Under the pieces are notes generated by a model that was given only the letters and a program-made list of their open reading frames with translations, had not been told where the DNA came from and did not search any database. Shown here one piece after another: positions 1 through 5,346 of a stretch of 8,062 nt of DNA (positions within the stretch are counted from its first letter, which is position 1; every line of letters starts with the position of its first letter). The stretch is from Candidatus Woesearchaeota archaeon CG10_big_fil_rev_8_21_14_0_10_36_11 (GTDB taxonomy: Archaea; Nanobdellota; Nanobdellia; Woesearchaeales; GW2011-AR9): NCBI GenBank assembly GCA_002762845.1, contig PCYB01000010.1, forward strand, positions 1 through 8,062. The letters run 5' to 3'. A program made the position numbers and the translations under genes.

Positions 1-2
1 TG

Positions 3-80
3 TCTGTTGTAGAAACAGCAAGACTACAGAAGCAGAACCCGCTTCTGTTTATGCATCAAATCATCGCTTCAGAAAGGTAA
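3..80 (+). CDS. C-terminal fragment of an unidentified protein (5' end outside window)
   Basis: An open frame enters from the left edge and gives 25 residues before a TAA stop at 78-80, ending in NPLLFMHQIIASER. The other two + frames are less convincing: one stops within four codons, the other runs to about 120 but is rich in Cys, Ser and Tyr. The stop lies 62 bases before the next gene, which has its own TATA box, so the two need not share a transcript. FlaJ-type genes often follow a secretion ATPase gene, but this tail is too short to assign to that or any family. The function is unknown. Confidence 0.4.
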   Translation, partial: SVVETARLQKQNPLLFMHQIIASER

Positions 81-102
81 AGTATTACCCTTCGTCGCAA
101 TG

Positions 103-137
103 TTTTTATACTCCGTTCTATTAATCTTTGTTGAGGT
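103..137 (+). promoter_or_regulatory. TATA box plus Shine-Dalgarno for the GspF-like gene
   Basis: TTTTTATA at 103-110 is a good archaeal TATA box, predicting a transcription start near 133. GAGGT at 133-137 sits five bases before the ATG at 143 and could pair with the 16S rRNA tail. The leader would be very short, so the SD would lie at the extreme 5' end of the mRNA if the start-site estimate is right. Confidence 0.5.
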
Positions 138-142
138 TATAG

Positions 143-2359
143 ATGGAACAGGACGAATACCAGCAACTGCGTGAAAAGTACAAGGCGAAGATTAAAGAAG
201 AGTTCGGTGAAGCGCCAGTGAAGGGGGTTGAAGTCTCATCTCGAGAATATACAGAATTTAAAGAGGAACTCTACCCAACACATTATTCATTCTATGAAAA
301 GATGTGCAATTTGTCTGAAAAGATTCTAAAGTTAAAAGTTGATCCTACAAAAACTGAAAAATATCAAAAATCAATCACAACGTGCCATCTTAATGTCACA
401 CCGTCAGGCGTAACGTCATTAGCAATCCTTGCTGGAATAAGTATCATTTTTATAGGAATATTATTTCTTGCGGGAGTACCTATCCTCTTCAAGAGAGACC
501 CGATGGTTATACTTGTTCTTTTTGCATTTGTTGCAGGAATGGCATCTATACCTTTACTGAAACGTGTTCCTCAATTTATGGCAAATACGTGGCGTATAAA
601 AGCGTCAAGCCAGATGGTACAGAGCGTTTTTTATATGGTAACATTTATGCGGCACACGTCAAATCTTGAACGTGCAATAAAATTCGCTGCAGATCATCTT
701 GAAGCGCCAATATCTCTTGATTTTAGAAAAATATTGTGGGACGTTGAAACGCAAAAATATAGTACGATACGAGATTCTGCAAATGAATATCTTGAATCGT
801 GGAAAGAATGGGATAAAGAATTTGTTGAAGCGTTCCATTTAATTGAATCGTCACTGTTTGAATCGTCAGAAGAGCGAAGGTTAGCACTACTTGACAAATC
901 TCTCGACGTTGTTTTAACAGGAACATATGAAAACATGTTGCATTATGCACACAACCTCCAATCTCCTATGACAATGTTACACATGTTAGGCATTATTCTT
1001 CCAATATTGGGATTAGTAATCTTACCGCTTGTCGTTAGTTTCATGAGTTCAGGTTCAAGTCCGTTTATTATTGTGTTATACATTGCATTAATTTATAACA
1101 TAAGCATTCCGATAAGCGTATATTTTCTTGGAAAAACGATTCTTTCAAAACGTCCCGCGGGGTACGGTGCGACAGATATAGGCGAACAGAAAGGGTTTAG
1201 AAAGTTACGTAACGTGAACATCTCACTTGGAAAAAATGTTTCTATTGGTATTAATCCTGCATTCTTTGCAATAACAGTTTTTTGTGTCGCGGCACTTATT
1301 GGATTTAGTCCAATTATACTTCATAGTATTGGAACGGCAGATTTTGATCTTCTTCCGGGAAAAGACTTTAAAATGTTGGAGTATGTATGTCCTCCATGTG
1401 AAGAAGGAATGTTGGCAGGATCGTGCGGCGTTGAATGTAATGATGAAAGTAAAGTCGGACCTTTCGGCATGGGAGCATCGTTATTATCCATTCTTCTTAT
1501 TGCTGGATTGGGAGTTTCTATTGGACTATACTTTTCACTTAGGTCAAAGAATGTCATTAAGATACGACAGAAAACAAAAGAGTTAGAAGACGAATTCTCA
1601 TCAGCATTGTTCCAATTAGGAAATAGGTTAGGTGATGGGATACCTGCAGAAATAGCGTTTGCAAAGGTTGCAGTAACAATGCGAGGAACAACGTCTGGTG
1701 ACTTCTTTACCATTACAGAAAGGAACATGACCAGTCTTGGAATGGGCCTTGAAAAAGCAATATTTGATGCTAAAGTGGGTGCGCTGGTAAACTTTCCTTC
1801 AAAAGTTATTGAATCGTCAATGAAAGTTCTTATTGAAAGTGCAAGGAAAGGTCCTCTTGTCGCTGCACGAGCATTATTATCCATGTCACGATATATTAAA
1901 GAAATTCATCGTGTGGAAGAACGTCTGAAAGATTTAATGTCAGACGTCATTTCTTCTATGAAATCACAGATTAAATTTTTAACACCAGCAATAGCAGGTA
2001 TCGTTATTGGCATAACATCAATGATTTCTGGTATTTTAACAAAGCTTACCGCACGATTAGGAAGTATTACGGGAGGTGGGGAAAATATAAGTAGTACGGG
2101 GGAATTGTTAAGTATTTTTGGGATAGGTATTCCAACGTTTTATTTCCAGATTGTTGTAGGAATTTATATCGTTCAAATAATTTATATCTTAACTGTTTTA
2201 AGTAACGGAATTGAAAATGGAGCAGATAAACTTGGCGAACGGTTCTCATTAGGGAAGAACTTAATTTCAAGTACGCTCTTGTACTGTTTCCTTGCAAGTG
2301 TTGTCATGATATTGTTCAACTTATTTTCAAGTACAATCCTTACAGGAGCCCTGACATAG
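143..2359 (+). CDS. Tandem GspF/FlaJ-type (type II secretion system F family) membrane protein, 738 aa
   Basis: This is a polytopic inner-platform protein of the kind that anchors archaeal type IV pilus or archaellum assembly machines and works with a FlaI/GspE-type ATPase. Hydrophobic segments lie near residues 90-113, 118-140, 280-303, 306-330, 370-395, 444-466, 609-632, 661-690 and 711-736. Two mostly helical soluble stretches (about 145-280 and 468-608) each precede a membrane pair, which is the GspF domain layout repeated twice. Known FlaJ/ArlJ proteins are usually nearer 550 residues, so this is long. With the N-terminus inside, both GspF domains face the cytoplasm. The loop at 396-443 would then lie outside; it has four cysteines (C416, C419, C428, C432). 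The start is supported by a TATA box and GAGGT. No ATPase or pilin gene is visible nearby, so the machine it serves is unknown. Confidence 0.75.
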   Translation: MEQDEYQQLREKYKAKIKEEFGEAPVKGVEVSSREYTEFKEELYPTHYSFYEKMCNLSEKILKLKVDPTKTEKYQKSITTCHLNVTPSGVTSLAILAGISIIFIGILFLAGVPILFKRDPMVILVLFAFVAGMASIPLLKRVPQFMANTWRIKASSQMVQSVFYMVTFMRHTSNLERAIKFAADHLEAPISLDFRKILWDVETQKYSTIRDSANEYLESWKEWDKEFVEAFHLIESSLFESSEERRLALLDKSLDVVLTGTYENMLHYAHNLQSPMTMLHMLGIILPILGLVILPLVVSFMSSGSSPFIIVLYIALIYNISIPISVYFLGKTILSKRPAGYGATDIGEQKGFRKLRNVNISLGKNVSIGINPAFFAITVFCVAALIGFSPIILHSIGTADFDLLPGKDFKMLEYVCPPCEEGMLAGSCGVECNDESKVGPFGMGASLLSILLIAGLGVSIGLYFSLRSKNVIKIRQKTKELEDEFSSALFQLGNRLGDGIPAEIAFAKVAVTMRGTTSGDFFTITERNMTSLGMGLEKAIFDAKVGALVNFPSKVIESSMKVLIESARKGPLVAARALLSMSRYIKEIHRVEERLKDLMSDVISSMKSQIKFLTPAIAGIVIGITSMISGILTKLTARLGSITGGGENISSTGELLSIFGIGIPTFYFQIVVGIYIVQIIYILTVLSNGIENGADKLGERFSLGKNLISSTLLYCFLASVVMILFNLFSSTILTGALT

Positions 2360-2372
2360 GGTAAATACCCTA
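2357..2372. repeat. Perfect 7-bp-arm palindrome over the stop codon of the GspF-like gene
   Basis: TAGGGTAAATACCCTA has two perfect 7-base arms around an AA centre. It begins at the TAG stop of the secretion gene and ends 4 bases before the extended promoter motif of tRNA-Phe. The two-base centre is too tight for a full RNA hairpin, so a DNA-binding operator is at least as likely as a terminator. No second copy was noticed in the window. Confidence 0.5.
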
Positions 2373-2375
2373 AAA

Positions 2376-2388
2376 ACATTTATAAATA
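2376..2388 (+). promoter_or_regulatory. TATA box of the tRNA-Phe gene
   Basis: ACATTTATA runs into AATA here, giving TTTATAAATA at 2379-2388. Its centre lies about 29 bases before the first base of the tRNA, the expected archaeal spacing, so the primary transcript should have almost no 5' leader. The same nine-base ACATTTATA precedes three other units in this window. Confidence 0.65.
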
Positions 2389-2432
2389 CTCATTTGATTG
2401 CATGTTTAACTGGGGCTGTAGCTCAATCTGGG

Positions 2433-2473
2433 ACATAAAAAATGAAGCAATTAACTTCATTTTTGTGCAGGAA
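2433..2473 (+). other. Non-canonical D-loop intron of tRNA-Phe (41 nt)
   Basis: The fold matches a bulge-helix-bulge. Exon TCTG (2427-2430) pairs with intron CAGG (2468-2471, one G-T wobble) as the 4-bp central helix. It is flanked by 3-nt bulges GG|A (2431-2433) and AA|A (2472-2474). The D stem pairs outside, separated by two unpaired A bases. Inside the intron, CAT pairs with GTG, then a 10-bp stem (2438-2447 with 2455-2464) closes a 7-nt loop. Cutting after the second bulge base removes 2433-2473 and restores a normal D-loop. The position is between tRNA bases 20 and 21. Because A is repeated at both ends, the boundary could slide by one base without changing the product. Confidence 0.85.
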
Positions 2474-2490
2474 AGAGCACTAGACTGAAG

Positions 2491-2529
2491 ATACGAAGTA
2501 TTCAAGAATTTTGGAATGTCGTAACTGAC
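2491..2529 (+). other. Canonical-position (37/38) anticodon-loop intron of tRNA-Phe (39 nt)
   Basis: Intron TACG (2492-2495) pairs with CGTA (2520-2523). Outside it are seven bases on each strand before the anticodon stem, exactly the 4+3 and 4+3 geometry of a bulge-helix-bulge, with bulges AG|A (2489-2491) and AC|C (2528-2530). The central helix is weak: C2485-G2527 and G2487-C2525 pair, while T2486-T2526 and A2488-A2524 do not. The predicted spliced loop is CTGAAGC. Confidence 0.7.
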
Positions 2530-2567
2530 CTCTAGGTGTTCGGGGTTCAAATCCCCGCAGCCCCACA

Positions 2568-2575
2568 TTTTTTTT
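2568..2575 (+). terminator. T8 tract after tRNA-Phe
   Basis: Eight consecutive T bases begin two bases after the tRNA discriminator base. Archaeal RNA polymerase terminates on such tracts without needing a hairpin. Confidence 0.6.
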
Positions 2576-2587
2576 CTAAAAGTTAAG

Positions 2588-2595
2588 TTTATATA
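2588..2595 (+). promoter_or_regulatory. TATA box for the surface-protein gene
   Basis: TTTATATA is a near-ideal archaeal TATA box. Its centre is about 26 bases before the ATG at 2618, so the mRNA should be leaderless or nearly so. No Shine-Dalgarno sequence is visible, in agreement. Confidence 0.7.
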
Positions 2596-2617
2596 CTTTA
2601 ACTATTTAACTTTCTCC

Positions 2618-3322
2618 ATGGCAAAACAGAAAAGTGCCGTTACAAAGAAGAAAGAAAACGGCGGCATGCGAGATAAAGTATTCTGGGTTATAGTAAGTGT
2701 TGTGTTCATGCTTTCCGCAGTAGTTATTCTAACAAATATTAATTTACAAACAAATCTGACCGGAAATTCAGTCGTTCAGACAATAAGTTATATGAAAGCA
2801 GGTAATGAAATGTTTCTTGAAACAAAAACTGGTGGCATACAAGAAATCGTCGTAACGTTCAATGAAGATGTTAAAAATTCCCTTATTAAAACAGAAGAGG
2901 TTGATGATGTCTCATGGGACTTTGATGGAATTGCCTATTCAAAAGTTAAAATATCATCAGTTGTTGAAGATAAGATTAATGAAGGAATAAAAGTAACATT
3001 AAAGATAAAAGAAAGCGATCTTCTCCCAGTAGGCATCTCACAGGGTGATATACGCCTTTTTGTCAATGGAAAAGAGTTAGAAACTGTTTTTGATAAGTCA
3101 AGTGACGGATATCTGTATTATACTTCCGTCAGTCCAAGTCTAGGAGAGTTTATTATTGGAAAAGAAACTGTTAAAGCGGTAGAAGAAGTACCTGAACCGA
3201 TAGTTAAAGAACCAATTGTAGGGAAAGCAATTGAAGAACCAGTCATTAAAGAAGAAGTGGTAGAAGAAAAGATTGGTTTCTTTGCAAAGATTGGAAATTT
3301 CTTTAAAGAATTATTTGCATAA
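2618..3322 (+). CDS. Membrane-anchored extracytoplasmic protein with a PGF-pre-PGF-like domain, 234 aa
   Basis: A very basic N-terminus (residues 1-20, nine K/R) precedes one hydrophobic segment at about 21-39, so the chain should be anchored with its bulk outside. LTGNSV follows the segment at 47-52, a motif I associate with surface proteins of Woesearchaeota and relatives. Residues about 55-185 resemble the PGF-pre-PGF beta domain of archaeal surface proteins: repeated short strands, an LFVNGKELET-like strand, then GYLYYTSVSPSLGEFIIG, which matches the family's YYY...P.FS.FAI.G ending. A Glu/Pro/Val-rich linker (about 187-218) follows. The last 16 residues, IGFFAKIGNFFKELFA, form an amphipathic, Phe-rich helix. 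The gene has its own promoter and terminator. Its function is not known; a structural or adhesive envelope role is inference. Confidence 0.65.
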   Translation: MAKQKSAVTKKKENGGMRDKVFWVIVSVVFMLSAVVILTNINLQTNLTGNSVVQTISYMKAGNEMFLETKTGGIQEIVVTFNEDVKNSLIKTEEVDDVSWDFDGIAYSKVKISSVVEDKINEGIKVTLKIKESDLLPVGISQGDIRLFVNGKELETVFDKSSDGYLYYTSVSPSLGEFIIGKETVKAVEEVPEPIVKEPIVGKAIEEPVIKEEVVEEKIGFFAKIGNFFKELFA

Positions 3323-3324
3323 AG

Positions 3325-3338
3325 TTTTTGTAATTTTT
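3325..3338 (+). terminator. T-tract terminator after the surface-protein gene
   Basis: Two five-T runs (3325-3329 and 3334-3338) begin three bases after the TAA stop. No strong hairpin is present; this is the usual archaeal T-rich form. Confidence 0.45.
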
Positions 3339-3353
3339 ATAAAAAGTAATTGA

Positions 3354-3375
3354 GAAAAAAAAGAAAAAAAGAAAA
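3354..3375 (-). terminator. T-rich terminator on the minus strand before the convergent genes meet
   Basis: Plus-strand runs of eight, seven and four A bases broken by single G bases read as T tracts on the minus strand. They begin directly after the TAA of the minus-strand zinc-ribbon ORF (3376-3378), which supports that ORF being the end of a real transcript. Confidence 0.45.
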
Positions 3376-3510
3376 TTAATAACCACGGCAGTTTTTGCAG
3401 TAATATCGATTTGCATTCTCAACAACAATTCGACTACCGCACCCTTTGCAACACCGCTGGATTTTAAACTTTTTTACCTCTTGGAAGACGTGTTGCTTCA
3501 GTTTTATCAC
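3376..3510 (-). CDS. Possible small zinc-ribbon protein, 44 aa from a GTG start (perhaps the 3' part of a broken gene)
   Basis: Read on the minus strand from GTG at 3510, this gives a basic helix (residues 1-19) and then a zinc ribbon: C21-x2-C24 and C38-x2-C41, ending CKNCRGY before TAA. The start is uncertain. GGTGAT, itself a good Shine-Dalgarno sequence, overlaps the GTG, and no ATG occurs in frame. The frame stays open upstream as far as a TAA at 3550-3552. A second minus frame, open from 3613 to 3464, encodes a Lys/Arg-rich stretch with VRFSGPSFF and EATRLPRGKK and ends at an A6 run where a one-base shift would join it to the ribbon. The ribbon may therefore be the end of a longer frameshifted gene. 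A minus-strand TATA box at 3636-3646 and T tracts after the stop support transcription. The family is not recognised. Confidence 0.4.
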   Translation of the reverse strand: MIKLKQHVFQEVKKFKIQRCCKGCGSRIVVENANRYYCKNCRGY

Positions 3511-3635
3511 CTTCTTTTTTATTTTCGAAAAAAGACGGTCCAGAAAATCTTACTTTCTTGTACCTTCTTTTTTTGAATTCTCGTTTTCTCTTTTTTTTAG
3601 AACCAACCTGTAATTAGTCTTGTAAACAAAACAAG

Positions 3636-3646
3636 TATATAAATGT
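3636..3646 (-). promoter_or_regulatory. Minus-strand TATA box upstream of the zinc-ribbon ORF
   Basis: On the minus strand this reads ACATTTATATA, the same ACATTTATA seen before tRNA-Phe and the genes at 6648 and 7486. It predicts a start near 3613, about 100 bases before the GTG, and almost exactly where the basic, start-less frame opens. Confidence 0.5.
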
Positions 3647-3698
3647 TCTGTGGTTCTCGAGGGAAAAACAACGTTTTTTCCAGAAAAACAAGTTAACT

Positions 3699-3712
3699 AA
3701 AAAAATAAAAAA
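3699..3712 (-). terminator. T-tract terminator after the M50 peptidase gene
   Basis: On the minus strand a T6 run and a T7 run separated by one A lie 34-47 bases after the TAA of the M50 gene, preceded by further T-rich sequence. A 7-bp hairpin with a 6-nt loop (3662-3681) follows further on. Confidence 0.45.
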
Positions 3713-3745
3713 CTTACAAAATCATAAAAACTTATCGTTTAACAT

Positions 3746-4372
3746 TTAGAAGACAAACAAGAAAAGTAATCCAAACGCAACCATGCTCCCCCATACAATA
3801 GGCTGCCAACGGAATATCTTAATGCCGTCAAAATGTCCGAATGGAATAAGGTTAAATAATCCTAACCACATGTTAATATAAAATCCAATCTGGAACGCAC
3901 CTGCAAGTGGGCTGTAAAAAGACATTAATCCAAGAAAAATCATTGCAAGGATGAAATTGGTAAGAGGACCTACTGCACTAATAATACCATTCTCTTTTCG
4001 TGTAATTTGTCCAGAAATCATCACTGCACCAGGAGCAGCGAAGATAAAACCGATTAATGCTGCTAGTCCAACCGCCACATACAACATTTGATCAAACGCC
4101 CTAAATTCTGCAACACAACCGTACTTTTGTGCAGCAAACTTGTGTGCAAGTTCATGAAACAAAAATCCTATACCTGCAGTAAACAATGAAGTAAGTAACA
4201 TAATTAGAAATTGGAAAGAAAAAATCCCTACAAAAGAATTGCCGCCAAGTAACTGTATTCCAGAATAGACCAGCGCGAATGCAAACGATAATGCCAACCA
4301 TGCTTTTGTAATGTCAATTAACTCGGTTGTAGAAGTTTTAATCTTTCCCAGTTTTAGTGTCGTGTTTGTCAT
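3746..4372 (-). CDS. M50 family (site-2-protease-like) membrane metallopeptidase, 208 aa
   Basis: The HExxH zinc motif is at H73-E-L-A-H77 within a hydrophobic segment. The second family motif is N174-L-I-P-F-G-H-F-D182-G, where D182 is the expected third zinc ligand. Other hydrophobic stretches lie near 25-42, 50-72, 98-120, 133-150, 160-174 and 192-208, so this is a compact membrane-embedded protease without a PDZ domain. M50 enzymes cut substrates inside or near the membrane, often to release regulators; no substrate can be named here. The G-P-L-T-N motif at 135-139 is also typical of the family. The ATG lies 35 bases inside the 3' end of the upstream zinc-ribbon gene in another frame, implying translational coupling. 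A later start is possible, but the residues before the first helix fit the family. Confidence 0.85.
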   Translation of the reverse strand: MTNTTLKLGKIKTSTTELIDITKAWLALSFAFALVYSGIQLLGGNSFVGIFSFQFLIMLLTSLFTAGIGFLFHELAHKFAAQKYGCVAEFRAFDQMLYVAVGLAALIGFIFAAPGAVMISGQITRKENGIISAVGPLTNFILAMIFLGLMSFYSPLAGAFQIGFYINMWLGLFNLIPFGHFDGIKIFRWQPIVWGSMVAFGLLFLFVF

Positions 4373-4601
4373 GTTTTTTCTCAGTAAATGTTATCATAGT
4401 GTCCAATTCTTCTTCATCATGCTTAATATCATCAATTTTCTGTCTCAGAAACTCTTTCAATTTCTGTGCTTCCTCTTCAACTTTGATAAGCATTGAAACA
4501 TCAGAAAAATTCTCTTCTGCACAGTCTTTACAATAGTAATCGGACGTATCTTTTATCTTGAACTCGGCGTTTTCATTACAGACGACACATTTCTTCACCA
4601 T
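4338..4601 (-). CDS. Small zinc-ribbon protein with a coiled-coil tail, 87 aa
   Basis: C5-x2-C8 and C24-x2-C27 form one zinc ribbon (residues 1-30). A charged, probably coiled-coil helix follows (about 38-70), then a Lys/Asp/His-rich end. There is no membrane segment, so it should be cytoplasmic. GAGGT (minus strand, 4605-4609) lies three bases before the ATG. A TATA-like TTTTTAAA (4626-4633) lies about 28 bases upstream, and the preceding PIN gene ends with its own T tract, so this may start a separate unit. Its 3' end overlaps the M50 protease gene by 35 bases; the tight coupling suggests it regulates or partners the protease, which is inference. The family is not named with confidence. Confidence 0.75.
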   Translation of the reverse strand: MVKKCVVCNENAEFKIKDTSDYYCKDCAEENFSDVSMLIKVEEEAQKLKEFLRQKIDDIKHDEEELDTMITFTEKKHDKHDTKTGKD

Positions 4602-4604
4602 AAT

Positions 4605-4633
4605 ACCTCTCTAAAATAAAAATGCTTTAAAAA
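4605..4633 (-). promoter_or_regulatory. TATA-like box and Shine-Dalgarno for the zinc-ribbon/M50 pair
   Basis: On the minus strand TTTTTAAA (4633-4626) is centred about 28 bases before the ATG, and GAGGT (4609-4605) is three bases before it. The two signals crowd each other. If transcription starts where the TATA box predicts, the SD would be left out, so co-transcription from the PIN operon remains possible. Confidence 0.35.
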
Positions 4634-4642
4634 TGTTTTGAT

Positions 4643-4649
4643 AAAAAAA
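4643..4649 (-). terminator. T7 tract after the PIN-domain gene
   Basis: Seven T bases on the minus strand begin five bases after the TAA of the PIN gene. They would separate the HTH/PIN unit from the zinc-ribbon/M50 unit at least in part. Confidence 0.4.
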
Positions 4650-4653
4650 GTAT

Positions 4654-5346
4654 TTATTTTAACAAGAACTGTTTAATTTCCTCAATTTCATGTTCGGTAA
4701 CTGCACATCCGTTAAATTTAGTTGCCCATAAGACGGCATCAAGAAGTGTACTTTTCGCATCACGTCTTTTTGGTAAGTATGAATCTAACAAACCAAGGTT
4801 ATATGCAACACTGACAAGTTCAATTGAACGAATAATTGGAACGTTTTTGAAATTCTGGCTAAACTCATTCATTTTTGTGAGATTAACAGACACATCTTTT
4901 TTAAACCGTCTTTCAAGAAGAGACTTCATATCTTTGTTACTTTCTATGAGAAGACGTAACGTTCTTTCATCCATGACAACCCCCGCATTCTTTTCCTGTA
5001 ATGCTGATGCTACAGACTCAACCTCGCCTGCCTGTAATACGTCCATTGTTCTATTTTGCATTGTAAACGCACTATTAGCAAGCTTTTTTAAGACACTAAC
5101 TTTTGTGTTAGGTACTTTTTCGTACATCTCAAAAATTCCGTCACGAATCATTTTCATAACTTCTAACGCTTCAAACTCAAAACGGCGTACTGTAAGGGGC
5201 CTATCAACAAGTTCATACTTCACGGCAGGCGTGATATAAAACTTCCCGCCAAAACGTTTCTTCAGTTCGGGAAGGATCCATGCCAACCGCGCCATAACAA
5301 GCGTAATTACCGGTCCCGCATCAAAAAAAAGTATTTTCTCGTTCAT
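4654..5346 (-). CDS. PIN-domain protein with a C-terminal extension, 230 aa
   Basis: The N-terminus, FFDAGPVITL, is a PIN first strand with the metal-binding D9. E45 in the VKYEL helix, E108/E110 in GEVESVA and D126 in VVMDERTLR occupy the other usual acidic positions, with R128 just after. PIN proteins are metal-dependent ribonucleases, as in VapC toxins and rRNA-processing enzymes. This one exceeds the roughly 130 residues of a simple VapC: a basic helical insert at about 53-100 and a C-terminal part (135-230) surround the core. Its ATG overlaps the TGA of the upstream helical/HTH gene (ATGA), so the two are co-translated. The acidic set looks complete, so activity is plausible. Toxin versus RNA-processing function cannot be decided from the sequence. 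Confidence 0.75.
   Translation of the reverse strand: MNEKILFFDAGPVITLVMARLAWILPELKKRFGGKFYITPAVKYELVDRPLTVRRFEFEALEVMKMIRDGIFEMYEKVPNTKVSVLKKLANSAFTMQNRTMDVLQAGEVESVASALQEKNAGVVMDERTLRLLIESNKDMKSLLERRFKKDVSVNLTKMNEFSQNFKNVPIIRSIELVSVAYNLGLLDSYLPKRRDAKSTLLDAVLWATKFNGCAVTEHEIEEIKQFLLK

Larger units (their letters stand above)
2412..2565 (+). tRNA. tRNA-Phe(GAA) with two introns (D-loop and anticodon loop)
   Basis: Acceptor GGGGCTG (2412-2418) pairs with CAGCCCC (2558-2564), with A73 at 2565 and no encoded CCA. The T arm is CGGGG-TTCAAAT-CCCCG (2541-2557). The D stem is GCTC (2421-2424) with GAGC (2475-2478). The anticodon stem is CTAGA (2480-2484) with TCTAG (2531-2535), and anticodon GAA is at 2487-2489. 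Two inserts must be removed, 2433-2473 and 2491-2529, leaving 74 bases. The resulting D arm (GCTC, loop AATCTGGGA, GAGC) and a loop starting CTGAAG are standard for archaeal tRNA-Phe. All stems except the spliced boundaries are fully Watson-Crick. A TATA box lies upstream and an eight-T tract follows. The amino acid identity is firm; the exact splice points are inferred from folding. Confidence 0.9.
3511..3745. other. Interval with no complete gene: minus-strand promoter, possible gene remnant, A/T tracts
   Basis: No ORF here has both a good start and a stop. From 3613 down to 3464 a minus-strand frame without ATG, GTG or TTG encodes a strongly basic peptide that looks protein-like. A TTG at 3604-3606 opens only an 18-codon frame. 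A small inverted repeat, GGAAAAA (3662-3668) with TTTTTCC (3675-3681), could form a 7-bp hairpin with a 6-nt loop. It lies between the M50 gene's T tracts and the minus-strand TATA box. Confidence 0.5.

Noticed and set aside
1321..1884. 187-codon minus-strand open frame inside the GspF-like gene
   Set aside because: It lies wholly within the clearly coding opposite strand, is Ser/Pro-rich without family features, and has no promoter or Shine-Dalgarno.
2380..2568. 62-codon minus-strand frame across tRNA-Phe
   Set aside because: It is antisense to a tRNA with complete stems and has no independent support.
3354..3745. A/T-rich repeats as a CRISPR array or origin
   Set aside because: The tracts are homopolymer runs without repeat-spacer periodicity, and no direct repeat of useful length was found.
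4847..5239. 130-codon + strand open frame opposite the PIN gene
   Set aside because: The opposite strand carries a complete PIN motif set; this frame is a low-complexity Ser/Thr/Phe shadow.
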